Source of the DNA: JAGOCV01 sp049445855
GTDB taxonomy: Bacteria; Pseudomonadota; Gammaproteobacteria; Burkholderiales; Burkholderiaceae_C
Assembly (NCBI RefSeq): GCF_049445855.1
Contig: NZ_JBMSDV010000003.1
Span: 186,001-250,000, forward strand
Direction: 5' to 3'
Length of the DNA stretch: 64,000 bases
The notes beneath the pieces were generated by a model. The model worked only from the letters and a program-made list of their open reading frames with translations. It did no database searches and had not been told where the DNA came from. Positions 37,558 to 46,641 of the stretch are shown here, piece by piece (position 1 is the stretch's first letter; every line of letters begins with the position of its first letter). Made by a program: the position numbers and the translations under genes.

Positions 37558-38262
37558 TCAGGTGGCCGAAGCCGGATCGATGCCGCAGCCGCGCAGCACG
37601 AAGCCGGTGACCTCGCGCGCGATGGCGTCGCGGTCCAGCGGTGCGTCGGGCGGCAGGCCCTGCATCACGCGTACCTGCAGGGCGAAGTCGGCGTAATGCT
37701 GGGTCAGCGCCCAGATGTGCATCAGCAACAGGCGCGCATCCATGGCCGGAATCAGCCCGCGCGCGATCCAGCCGTTGATGATGTCCACCTTCTTCTGCGT
37801 CCACAGGCGGGCGTTCGGCCAGTACTGTTCGAGGTTGCGTCCGCCGTCCAGCACTTCGCGTGTGAAGATGCGCGAGATCTCCGGGTTGTCGAACGCGTGG
37901 TCGAGTTTCTTGCGGATGTAGTGGTCCAGCACGCGGGCCGGGTCGTTCACGCTGTCTTCGAACGCGAACACCACCTTCCACTCGTGCAGCACCTGCATCA
38001 GCAGCTCTTCATAGAGCTCTTCCTTGCCGGCGATGTAATAGTGCAGCTGCGGTTTGGTGAGGCCGGCGCGCTCGGCGATGGCCTGGGTGGACGTGCCCTT
38101 CAGCCCGTTGAGGCTGAACTCCGCGATGCCCGCCGCGCGGATGGCCGCCATGATGCGCTCACGCCCCGGACGGGCCCGCGACAGCGGCCCTTCCGGCGCG
38201 GGCATTTCCTGGGCTGCGGCCTGGGATGGGGATGTGGCGCTCGCGGGCGCTTCCACTTTCAT
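37558..38262 (-). CDS. TetR-family regulator, RutR-like
   Basis: A 234-residue regulator. After a Pro/Ala-rich tail of about 30 residues comes a TetR HTH (STQAIAERAGLTKPQLHYYI). The C-terminal domain carries LLLMHIWALTQHYADFALQV, which closely resembles the matching segment of RutR (IWASTQHYADFAPQV), the uracil/thymine-sensing regulator of pyrimidine use. A pyrimidine-like effector is therefore inferred. It is upstream of and co-oriented with the catabolic operon, with 157 bp between that hold the inverted repeat. Confidence 0.82.
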   Translation of the reverse strand: MKVEAPASATSPSQAAAQEMPAPEGPLSRARPGRERIMAAIRAAGIAEFSLNGLKGTSTQAIAERAGLTKPQLHYYIAGKEELYEELLMQVLHEWKVVFAFEDSVNDPARVLDHYIRKKLDHAFDNPEISRIFTREVLDGGRNLEQYWPNARLWTQKKVDIINGWIARGLIPAMDARLLLMHIWALTQHYADFALQVRVMQGLPPDAPLDRDAIAREVTGFVLRGCGIDPASAT

Positions 38263-38391
38263 GACGGGAGGCTGGCAATCGGTGATGAACTGCCGGCATG
38301 GTACTCCGAGGCGGTCTACACTGCCTGCGACGGGAGTGACGCCCTGCTTCCGTTCAAGCCGCATCCCGGCCCCTTTCCGAAGGTCTGCACG

Positions 38392-39300
38392 ATGTTCCAG
38401 CGCCCCTTCTTCCGTCCGTTCTTTCCGTCCCATGCCCGCGTTCCGCGGCTGCTGCTCCTGCTGGCGCTGGTGTTGGGGATGTGGCTGCTCATCGCGCCGT
38501 CCGCTTCTGCACGCACCATCGAAGACCTGCCCTACGGCCCCGACCGCCGCCAGCGCATGGACGTGTATTTGCCCGCGCAACCGAAAGCGGCGTCTGTTGC
38601 TGCGCCGGTCATCCTCATGGTGCACGGCGGCGCCTGGCGCATCGGCAACAAGACCATGGGCAAGGTCACGCGCAACAAGGTCGCGCGCTGGGTGGACAAG
38701 GGCTTCATCTTCGTGTCCATCAACTACCGCCTGCTGCCCGACGCCAACCCGCTGGAGCAGGCTGACGACGTGGCGCGTGCCGTCGCGGCTGCGCAAGCTG
38801 CGGCACCCGGCTGGGGCGGTGACCCCAAGCGCTTCATCCTCATGGGGCATTCGGCGGGGGCTCATCTGGTGGCACTGCTGAATGCGGCGCCCGCGCGAGC
38901 CACGGCCCTCGGCGCGCAGCCGTGGCTGGGCACCGTGGCGCTGGACAGCGCGGTGATGGACGTCACGCCCGTCATGCGCGCGCGGCACATGCGCTTCTAC
39001 GACGAGGCCTTCGGCAGCGACCCGAAGTTCTGGGCTGCCGCGTCGCCGCAACAGCAATGGACCGCCGGCGTGCCTCCGCTGCTCGCCGTGTGTTCCACGC
39101 AGCGGCCCGACCGTCCGTGCGCGGCGGCCGAACGACTGTCGCGTCACGCAGCGGGGCTCGGTGGCCGTGTCGAAGTGCTCGGCCAGGACCGCACGCACGC
39201 GCAGATCAATGACGAACTCGGCCTGCCCGGCCCGTACACCGACGCGGTCGAGGCCTTCCTGAAATCGCTGGACCCGGCGGTGGCGGCGCTGCTGCGATGA
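38392..39300 (+). CDS. secreted alpha/beta hydrolase (esterase/lipase-like)
   Basis: A 302-residue protein with an N-terminal signal or anchor (about residues 18-41, ending PSASARTI). The hydrolase domain has the oxyanion motif MVHGGAWRIG, the nucleophile elbow MGHSAGAHLVAL, an Asp near LDSAVMDV and a late His in RTHAQINDELG. This HGGxW type matches the BD-FAE/kynurenine-formamidase-like esterases. It is divergent from the RutR-like gene and its stop overlaps the next gene by four bases. Substrate unknown. Confidence 0.82.
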   Translation: MFQRPFFRPFFPSHARVPRLLLLLALVLGMWLLIAPSASARTIEDLPYGPDRRQRMDVYLPAQPKAASVAAPVILMVHGGAWRIGNKTMGKVTRNKVARWVDKGFIFVSINYRLLPDANPLEQADDVARAVAAAQAAAPGWGGDPKRFILMGHSAGAHLVALLNAAPARATALGAQPWLGTVALDSAVMDVTPVMRARHMRFYDEAFGSDPKFWAAASPQQQWTAGVPPLLAVCSTQRPDRPCAAAERLSRHAAGLGGRVEVLGQDRTHAQINDELGLPGPYTDAVEAFLKSLDPAVAALLR

Positions 39301-39719
39301 AACCCCGCATCACCCTCATCACCCTCGGCGTGGCCGACCTGGAGCGCGCGGTGGCGTTCTACCGCGACGGCCTGGGCTGGCCGACCGAAGGCATCGTCGG
39401 CAAGGAGTTCGAATTCGGCGCGGTCGCGTTCTTCGACCTGGCCGGCGGCCTGCGCCTGTCGCTCTGGCCGCGCGCGAGCCTGGCGCACGACAGCGGGCTG
39501 AAGGAGACACCACCGGCGGCCACCGATTTCTGCCTCGCGCACAACGTGAAGTCGCGCGAAGAAGTGGACGCGGTGATGAAGCTGGCGACCGCGGCAGGAG
39601 CCACCGTCGTCAAACCTGCCGCCGACACGTTCTACGGCGGCTACGCGGGCTACTTCCGCGACCCGGACCTGCACCTGTGGGAAATCGCCTGGAATCCGCA
39701 GATGCTGCCTTCCGACTGA
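39297..39719 (+). CDS. VOC/glyoxalase-family protein
   Basis: A 140-residue protein of the vicinal-oxygen-chelate fold: ITLGVADLERAVAFYRDGLGW at the start and YFRDPDLHLWEIAWNP at the end with the usual metal-ligand Glu. Such proteins serve as lyases, dioxygenases or antibiotic-binding proteins; the role here is unknown. It overlaps the preceding hydrolase gene by four bases. Confidence 0.82.
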   Translation: MKPRITLITLGVADLERAVAFYRDGLGWPTEGIVGKEFEFGAVAFFDLAGGLRLSLWPRASLAHDSGLKETPPAATDFCLAHNVKSREEVDAVMKLATAAGATVVKPAADTFYGGYAGYFRDPDLHLWEIAWNPQMLPSD

Positions 39720-39846
39720 ATGCGGACCCAAGACGCGGCGCAACCGTAAAATGCACGGTTTGCGCGGGCCGGGACGGCTCGCACGGCAAGCCGGCGCGAC
39801 CCACCAGCACAAGGGCGGCACGCGGGCTTCACACCCAGAACACGCC

Positions 39847-40752
<906 letters not shown>

Positions 40753-40771
40753 AGCAGGGACGAGAACGAGC

Positions 40772-42898
40772 ATGACAAGCAAGAACCTTCTGGTCGAACT
40801 CTTTGTTGAAGAACTGCCGCCCAAGGCGCTGAAGAAACTGGGCGAGGCGTTTTCGTCCGTCCTGTTCGAACAGCTGAAGGCCCAGGGACTGACGGCTGCC
40901 GATTCGGTGGTGACGCCTTTCGCGTCGCCGCGCCGACTGGCAGCGCACATCACCGGCGTGTCCGCCAAGGCAGCCGACAAGGCGGTGTCGCAGAAACTGA
41001 TGCCGGTGGCCGTGGGCCTCGATGCATCGGGAAATGCGACGCCCGCGCTCATCAAGAAACTCGCGTCGCTCGGTGCGGATGTGTCAGCTGTCTCCACGCT
41101 CAAACGTGCACCCGATGGCAAGGCCGAAGCGCTGTTCTACGACAGCACCGTGGCCGGTGCCGCGCTGGCCGATGGCTTGCAGAAGGCGCTGCTCGAAGCC
41201 ATCGCGAAGCTGCCGATCCCCAAGGTGATGACCTACCAGCTCGAGTCTGGCTGCGAATTGCCGGGCTGGAGCAGCGTGAGCTTCGTGCGGCCGGCGCACA
41301 GCCTGCTGGCTTTGCATGGCAGCGATGTGGTGCCGGTGCAGGCGCTGGGCCTGAAGGCCGGCAACACCACGCAAGGCCATCGCTTCGAAGCGCTCAAGCC
41401 GGTCGTGACGGTGAAGGATGCCGACAGCTACAACGCCGTACTCGAAACCGATGGCGCGGTGATCGCCAGCTTCGATGCACGCCGCGCCGAAATCGTGCGA
41501 CAGCTGGCTGAAGCTGCGACAAAGGTTGGCAACGGTGCGAAGCCCATCGACGACGACGCGCTGCTCGACGAAGTGACCGCGCTGGTCGAGCGCCCGAACG
41601 TGCTCATCTGCGAGTTCGAAACGCAGTTCCTCGACGTGCCGCAGGAATGCCTGATCCTCACGATGAAGGCGAACCAGAAATACTTCCCGCTGCTCGACGC
41701 CCAGGGCAAGCTCACCAACAAGTTCCTCGTGGTGAGCAACATCCGCCCGGCGGATGCGAGTGCGGTCACCGGCGGCAACGAGCGCGTGGTGCGCCCGCGC
41801 CTGGCCGACGCGAAGTTCTTCTTCGACCAGGACCGCAGGAAGACGCTGGCCTCGCGCGTCGAGAGCCTGGGCAAGGTGGTCTATCACAACAAGTTGGGCA
41901 CGCAGGGCGAGCGGGTGGAACGCGTGCGCGCGATCGCGAAGGCGATTGGCGAAAAGATCGGCGGTGCCACGCTCGCGCAGCAGGCAGACCAGGCCGCGCA
42001 ACTGGCCAAGGCCGATCTGCTGACCGACATGGTCGGCGAGTTCCCTGAACTGCAGGGCATCATGGGGCGCTACTACGCGCACCACGACAAGCTCGCACCC
42101 GAAGTGGCCGATGCCATCGAAGACCACTACAAGCCGCGCTTTGCCGGCGACACGCTGCCGCGCGGGCAGGTGGGCGTGGTCGTCGCGCTGGCCGACAAGC
42201 TCGAAACGCTGGCCGGCATGTTCGGCATCGGCAACCTGCCCACCGGCGACAAGGACCCGTTCGCGCTGCGCCGTCATGCGCTGGGTGTGGCGCGCATGCT
42301 GATCGAGGGCGACCTCAAGCTGCAGTTCCACGAACTCACGCGCCTCGCGTTCTCGGTCTTCCCCGCCGGCATGCTGCAGGACGCCGCGGTGCAGCTCGAC
42401 GAATTCCTCATCGAACGCCTCAAGGGCTACCTGAAAGACAGCGGCTATTCGTCCGCTGAAGTCGACGCCGCCATCTACGCGCACCAGCTCGGTCTGTGGT
42501 CCACGATTCCGCGCCGCCTCTCGGCCGTGCGCGAATTCCAGGCATTGCCCGAAGCGCCGGCGCTTGCCGCCGCCAACAAGCGCGTGGGCAACATCCTCAA
42601 GAAGGCGGGTGAGGTCGATGCGCATGTGAGCGAGGTGCTGCTGCAGGAGCCTGCCGAGAAGGCGCTCTACGCCGCCCTGAAGGATGTGGTGCCCAAGGCT
42701 GACGCGCAGTTCGATGCCGGCGACTACGCCGCATCGCTGCGCACGCTGGCCGCGCTGCGCGCGCCCGTCGATGCGTTCTTCGATGGTGTGATGGTCAACG
42801 CCGAGCAGACCGACCTGCGCCTGAACCGACAGGGGCTTCTCAAATCGTTGCACGATGCCATGAACCGGGTGGCCGACCTGTCGCGCCTGGCCGTATGA
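40772..42898 (+). CDS. glyS: glycine--tRNA ligase beta subunit
   Basis: A 708-residue beta subunit, opening LLVELFVEELPPKALKKL. It contains the central SPRRLAAHITGVS and the tRNA-binding C-terminal helical domain (LRTLAALRAPVDAFFDGVMVN). Length fits the family (about 690-710). It is co-transcribed with glyQ. Confidence 0.97.
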   Translation: MTSKNLLVELFVEELPPKALKKLGEAFSSVLFEQLKAQGLTAADSVVTPFASPRRLAAHITGVSAKAADKAVSQKLMPVAVGLDASGNATPALIKKLASLGADVSAVSTLKRAPDGKAEALFYDSTVAGAALADGLQKALLEAIAKLPIPKVMTYQLESGCELPGWSSVSFVRPAHSLLALHGSDVVPVQALGLKAGNTTQGHRFEALKPVVTVKDADSYNAVLETDGAVIASFDARRAEIVRQLAEAATKVGNGAKPIDDDALLDEVTALVERPNVLICEFETQFLDVPQECLILTMKANQKYFPLLDAQGKLTNKFLVVSNIRPADASAVTGGNERVVRPRLADAKFFFDQDRRKTLASRVESLGKVVYHNKLGTQGERVERVRAIAKAIGEKIGGATLAQQADQAAQLAKADLLTDMVGEFPELQGIMGRYYAHHDKLAPEVADAIEDHYKPRFAGDTLPRGQVGVVVALADKLETLAGMFGIGNLPTGDKDPFALRRHALGVARMLIEGDLKLQFHELTRLAFSVFPAGMLQDAAVQLDEFLIERLKGYLKDSGYSSAEVDAAIYAHQLGLWSTIPRRLSAVREFQALPEAPALAAANKRVGNILKKAGEVDAHVSEVLLQEPAEKALYAALKDVVPKADAQFDAGDYAASLRTLAALRAPVDAFFDGVMVNAEQTDLRLNRQGLLKSLHDAMNRVADLSRLAV

Positions 42899-42907
42899 TT
42901 TGACGCC

Positions 42908-43225
42908 ATGCCGACCCAGCAACAGATCGACCGCTTCACGCTCGCCTTCCATCAGGAAGCCTTGCGTCGTTTGCGTGCGAACTCCGAATTGGGGCGGCAG
43001 GCATTGAATGTCCTCGATCGATGGGAATCGCGTGGCGCTTCGGCCAGTGGGAAGATCTATCGCGACGAGTGGCGTTCCTTGCTCGCCGGTGATCTGATGT
43101 TGCTGGAGCACGCTGTGTGCTCGGAGAACGAGCGCGCGGCCACATTGCGCAACATGTCTCCGCTGGGCTTCGTCATCGACGAGCCTGAACGCCTGAAGAT
43201 CCGTCGCGAAGCCATGTCGCAATGA
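42908..43225 (+). CDS. small protein of unknown function, paired with a nucleotidyltransferase
   Basis: A 105-residue soluble, charged, mostly helical protein (MPTQQQIDRFTLAFHQEALR and so on), with RDEWRSLLAGDLMLLEHAV in the middle. I do not recognise the family. It begins 9 bp after glyS and overlaps the following nucleotidyltransferase gene by four bases, the arrangement of an antitoxin-toxin pair. The pair splits glyS from gmhB. It may be the cognate partner of the nucleotidyltransferase. Confidence 0.7.
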   Translation: MPTQQQIDRFTLAFHQEALRRLRANSELGRQALNVLDRWESRGASASGKIYRDEWRSLLAGDLMLLEHAVCSENERAATLRNMSPLGFVIDEPERLKIRREAMSQ

Positions 43226-43764
43226 AGTTGTCGCAGCTTCTGCATGTGTTGCGCGCGTCTGCCGACATTTCCGGTGAGAAGTCGTTCGTGCTGATCGGAA
43301 GCCAGGCTGTGCTGCTCGCACTCGAAGAGGCGGATGGTGTGTTGACCATGTCCGATGAACTGGACCTGTATCCGTCGCTTGCACCGGAGAAGGCAGACCT
43401 GATCGACGGTGCAATCGGCGCACTGTCCGCTTTTCATGACGAGTTTGGCTATCACGCCGACGGCGTGAGCCCTGAAACTGCCGTCATGCCTGCCGACTGG
43501 ATGGATCGGGCCATCTTCCGCTGCTTCGGCGACATCACGGCCATCTGCCCGGATCTGCATGATCTTTGTGTCTCGAAATGTGCCGCCGGTCGCGACAAGG
43601 ATGCCGATTTTGTCCGGGTACTGCTGCGCGACGGATATGTGGCGATAGGCACGCTCGAAGAGCGCATTCACCTGCTGGACGCGACGAAGCATCCGATTGA
43701 AAAAATCGTCGCCTGGGCGCGCCGTCGCCATATCGAAAATCAGACAGGGGCTGGTCAGTCATGA
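43222..43764 (+). CDS. DUF6036-like nucleotidyltransferase (putative toxin/antitoxin component)
   Basis: A 180-residue protein. The N-terminal part FVLIGSQAVLLALEEAD followed by MSDELDLYPS resembles the GSxA...DxD core of minimal nucleotidyltransferases of the DUF6036/AbiEii-like kind, though the metal pair is here ELDLY. DLCVSKCAAGRDKDADFVRVLL matches the helical segment that follows in this group. Such enzymes are found in toxin-antitoxin and phage-defence cassettes. It overlaps the preceding small gene and the following gmhB by four bases each. Confidence 0.65.
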   Translation: MKLSQLLHVLRASADISGEKSFVLIGSQAVLLALEEADGVLTMSDELDLYPSLAPEKADLIDGAIGALSAFHDEFGYHADGVSPETAVMPADWMDRAIFRCFGDITAICPDLHDLCVSKCAAGRDKDADFVRVLLRDGYVAIGTLEERIHLLDATKHPIEKIVAWARRRHIENQTGAGQS

Positions 43765-44330
43765 AACTCGTCATCCTCGACCGCGACGGCACGATCAACC
43801 AGGACAGCGACGACTTCATCAAGTCGCCGGAAGAATGGATCCCGCTGCCGGGCGCGCTCGAGGCGATCGCGCGCATGCATCACGCCGGCTGGCACGTGGT
43901 GATCGCATCGAACCAGTCGGGCCTGGGGCGCGGCCTGTTCGACGTGGTGTCGCTCAATGCGATCCACACGAAGATGCACAAGGCGCTGGCGGCCTTGGGC
44001 GCGCGCATCGATGCCGTGTTCTATTGCCCGCACACGCCGGACGACGGTTGCACCTGCCGCAAGCCGCAGCCCGGCCTGTTCCAGCAGATCGGCGACCGCT
44101 ACGGCATCGAACTGAAAGGCGTGCCGTCCGTGGGCGACAGCGTGCGTGACCTGCAGGCCGGCGTGGCCGTCGGTTGCACGCCGCATCTGGTGCTCACCGG
44201 CAAGGGCGCGGTTTATCGCGGGCGCGAGCTGCCCGCGCCGTTCCCGCCCGGCACGCGCGTGCACGAAAACCTCGCGGCGTTCGCTGATGACCTGCTGGCC
44301 CGCGCCGAGTCCCGCATCGAAACGGTTTGA
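43761..44330 (+). CDS. gmhB: D-glycero-beta-D-manno-heptose 1,7-bisphosphate 7-phosphatase
   Basis: A 189-residue HAD phosphatase. DRDGTINQDS is the nucleophile motif, SNQSGLGRGL motif II, and CPHTPDDGCTCRKP gives the zinc-binding Cys/His cluster typical of GmhB. PSVGDSVRDLQAG is motif IV. It acts in the ADP-heptose route for LPS inner core. Confidence 0.94.
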   Translation: MKLVILDRDGTINQDSDDFIKSPEEWIPLPGALEAIARMHHAGWHVVIASNQSGLGRGLFDVVSLNAIHTKMHKALAALGARIDAVFYCPHTPDDGCTCRKPQPGLFQQIGDRYGIELKGVPSVGDSVRDLQAGVAVGCTPHLVLTGKGAVYRGRELPAPFPPGTRVHENLAAFADDLLARAESRIETV

Positions 44331-44356
44331 CAACCGACAAGGAAACCCAAGCACCC

Positions 44357-45094
44357 ATGGCCGTCATTCGCTCCCTGCTGCACATGCTCTGGATGTTCGT
44401 CACGGTGATCCCGTGGGCCATCATCATGCTGGTGGCCTCGATCTGGCGTCGTGGCATTCCCTTGTACTGGATGGCTGCGCGCTGGCTCGGCTGGGCCATC
44501 GACGGGGCGCGCGTCATCCTGGGCATCCGCACGCGCGTGACCGGCATGGAGAACCTGCCCACCGGCGAAACCAGCGCGGCCATCCTGCTGGTCAAGCACC
44601 AGTCCACGTTTGAAACCTTCCTCATGCCGACGCTGATGCCGCACCCGCTGGCCTACGTGTTCAAGAAGGAACTGCTGTACGTGCCGTTCTTCGGCTGGGC
44701 GATGGGGCGGCTGGACATGATCCACATCGACCGCAGCCAGCGTGCGCAGGCCTTCAACAAAGTGGTTGCGCAGGGCAGGAAACTGCTCGCCCAGGGCATC
44801 TGGATCATCATGTTCCCCGAAGGCACGCGCATTCCGAGGGGGCAGAAGGGTGTGTACAAGACCGGCGGCACGCGGCTGGCCATCGAAACCGGCGCGCCGG
44901 TGATCCCGATCGCGGTTACTTCGGGCAAGTGCTGGCCGCGCAAGGCCTTCATCAAGTACCCGGGCGTGGTGGACGTGTCCATCGGCAAGCCGATCCCGAG
45001 CCAGGGCCGCAACCCGGAAGAGCTGATGGCCGAGGTGGAAGCATGGATTGAATCCGAAATGCGTCGCCTCGATCCCGAGGCTTATATAAACTGA
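44357..45094 (+). CDS. plsC: 1-acyl-sn-glycerol-3-phosphate acyltransferase family protein
   Basis: A 245-residue membrane acyltransferase with an N-terminal hydrophobic helix. The catalytic block reads LVKHQSTFETF, so the usual HX4D is HX4E here. FPEGTRIPRG is the conserved substrate-binding motif. It makes phosphatidic acid from lysophosphatidic acid, or another acylated lipid. ATG 44357 follows an AAGGAAA site. Its place after gmhB is the common gene order in Burkholderiales. Confidence 0.9.
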   Translation: MAVIRSLLHMLWMFVTVIPWAIIMLVASIWRRGIPLYWMAARWLGWAIDGARVILGIRTRVTGMENLPTGETSAAILLVKHQSTFETFLMPTLMPHPLAYVFKKELLYVPFFGWAMGRLDMIHIDRSQRAQAFNKVVAQGRKLLAQGIWIIMFPEGTRIPRGQKGVYKTGGTRLAIETGAPVIPIAVTSGKCWPRKAFIKYPGVVDVSIGKPIPSQGRNPEELMAEVEAWIESEMRRLDPEAYIN

Positions 45095-45099
45095 CGCGC

Positions 45100-46041
45100 A
45101 TGCAGCGGTTCATCCAGTTCACCCTAGACCTGTTTGATCCGCCCCCACCTGCGCTGGCGGACAGCGAGCCGATCGCCCAAGCCGTGGCTGCGCCGCAGCC
45201 GGTGGCAAAGCCCGAGCCGGCTGCCGGGATCGACACCCGTCCCGCCATTCCGCTCGACCAGGCCGTCTCGCCCGTCGCGTTCCGCCATCCCCAGGCCAAC
45301 CGGCAGGTGCTGCTGGACGACACGTTCATTGCCTACGAATTCCGTCGTGCGCGCCGGCGCACCATCGGTTTCGTGGTCGGCTCCGACGGTCTCGTGGTCA
45401 GCGCGCCGCGCTGGGTGCCGCAGTACGAGGTGGACGCGGCGCTGCGCGAGAAATCCAGCTGGATCCTGCGCAAACTGGCGGAAACACGCGAGCGGCACGA
45501 ACGGCTCGAATCTGCGCGCATCGAATGGAAGGACGGTGCAACGCTGCCCTTCCTTGGCGAAACCGTCATCCTCGTGCTCGACCCGCGCCATGCGTTCGAC
45601 GGCGTCGGTGCCGTGCTGTACACCGACGCCGAGGCGCTGCCTGGCGTGCCGCGCCTGACCCTGCATGTCGGGCTGCCGCACCATGCCAGCACGCAGCAGA
45701 TCCAGGACGCGGTGCAGGCCTGGCTGATGCGCCAGGCACGCCGCATCTTCACCGGGCGGCTGGATCATTTCGCGCCCCGGCTGGGTGTGCAGTGGAAGAA
45801 GCTCAGCCTGTCCAGCGCCAGCACGCGCTGGGGCAGCGCCAGTGCCGACGGTTCCATCCGCCTGAACTGGCGGCTGGTGCATTTCCGGCAATCCGTCATC
45901 GACTACGTGGTGGCCCATGAACTGAGCCACCTTCGCGTGATGGACCACAGTCCCCGCTTCTGGGACACCGTGCGGACCGTCATGCCCGACTACGAACAGT
46001 TGCGCGCGCAGTTGCGGGACGACGCCATCCCGCCTTGGTGA
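45100..46041 (+). CDS. YgjP-like (DUF45/M48-related) metallopeptidase
   Basis: A 313-residue protein. The N-terminal 80 residues are Pro/Ala-rich. The C-terminal domain has YVVAHELSHLRVMDHSPRFW with the HExxH zinc motif and third His ligand. The LSSASTRWGSASADGSIRLNWRL stretch before it is diagnostic of the YgjP/WLM-like family. Substrate unknown. It follows plsC by 5 bp and probably ends the operon. Confidence 0.88.
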   Translation: MQRFIQFTLDLFDPPPPALADSEPIAQAVAAPQPVAKPEPAAGIDTRPAIPLDQAVSPVAFRHPQANRQVLLDDTFIAYEFRRARRRTIGFVVGSDGLVVSAPRWVPQYEVDAALREKSSWILRKLAETRERHERLESARIEWKDGATLPFLGETVILVLDPRHAFDGVGAVLYTDAEALPGVPRLTLHVGLPHHASTQQIQDAVQAWLMRQARRIFTGRLDHFAPRLGVQWKKLSLSSASTRWGSASADGSIRLNWRLVHFRQSVIDYVVAHELSHLRVMDHSPRFWDTVRTVMPDYEQLRAQLRDDAIPPW

Positions 46042-46136
46042 AGTTGCGCGCCGATTTGCCGATAGAGACTGCACGCACGCCTCCGTCTGGCACACGAAGA
46101 TGAGAATTTCGTGAAAAATTGCCAAAATTGAGGGTA

Positions 46137-46166
46137 TTGACCGAAATCTGATAAATCTGATAAATT
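46137..46166 (+). promoter_or_regulatory. candidate promoter with tandem 9-bp repeat
   Basis: TTGACC (46137-46142) and TAAATT (46161-46166) are spaced 18 bp. Between and over them lie two exact copies of CTGATAAAT (46148-46165). The region is far more AT-rich than the genes around it and lies just before the response regulator. The repeat may be an operator; a similar one is found before the gene at 51050. Confidence 0.5.
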
Positions 46167-46187
46167 TGCTGACATATCGGGGGTTAC

Positions 46188-46628
46188 ATGAAAGAAAAGA
46201 CCATTCTTGTCGTCGAAGACAACCCGGATCACCTGGAACTCACCCTGCTGACGCTTCAGGAGAACGGCATCCGCAACCAGATCGCTGTCGCGCATGACGG
46301 CGTGGAAGCGCTGGACTACCTGTTCGGCGAAGGCAAGCACGCCGGCCGCGACACGACGCAGCAGCCCGAAGTGGTCCTGCTGGACCTCAAGCTGCCCAAG
46401 CTGACCGGCCTGGAAGTGCTGCAACGCGTGCGAGCCGACGCGCGCACTGCCTTCGTGCCCGTGGTCATGCTGACCTCTTCCAGCGAAGAAGAAGACATCA
46501 TCGCCAGCTACAAGAACGGGGCGAACAGCTTCGTGCGCAAACCGGTGGACTTCGGCGAGTTCACCGACAAACTCCGCCAGGTCAAGGTTTACTGGCTGCT
46601 CGTCAACGAATCCCGCCCGCCGCGCTGA
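46188..46628 (+). CDS. single-domain response regulator (CheY/Rcp1-like)
   Basis: A 146-residue receiver with no output domain: TILVVEDNPDHLELTLLTLQ, phospho-Asp in VLLDLKLPKLTGLEVLQ, Thr in VVMLTSSSEEED and Lys in FVRKPVDFGEF. The NPDHLELT and LKLPK forms are typical of regulators paired with PAS/phytochrome-type kinases. The kinase gene starts 13 bp downstream and lacks a receiver of its own, so this is the probable partner. Confidence 0.92.
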   Translation: MKEKTILVVEDNPDHLELTLLTLQENGIRNQIAVAHDGVEALDYLFGEGKHAGRDTTQQPEVVLLDLKLPKLTGLEVLQRVRADARTAFVPVVMLTSSSEEEDIIASYKNGANSFVRKPVDFGEFTDKLRQVKVYWLLVNESRPPR

Positions 46629-46641
46629 CGCGAGTCTTCCC

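Noticed and set aside
39720..39846. Glycine riboswitch or T-box before glyQ
   Set aside because: No aptamer or T-box motif could be seen in this 127-bp gap.
41084..43423. A 779-codon reading frame opposite to glyS and the genes after it
   Set aside because: It runs antisense to a clear glyS and the two following genes and has an amino acid composition typical of the shadow of high-GC coding sequence; no known motif.
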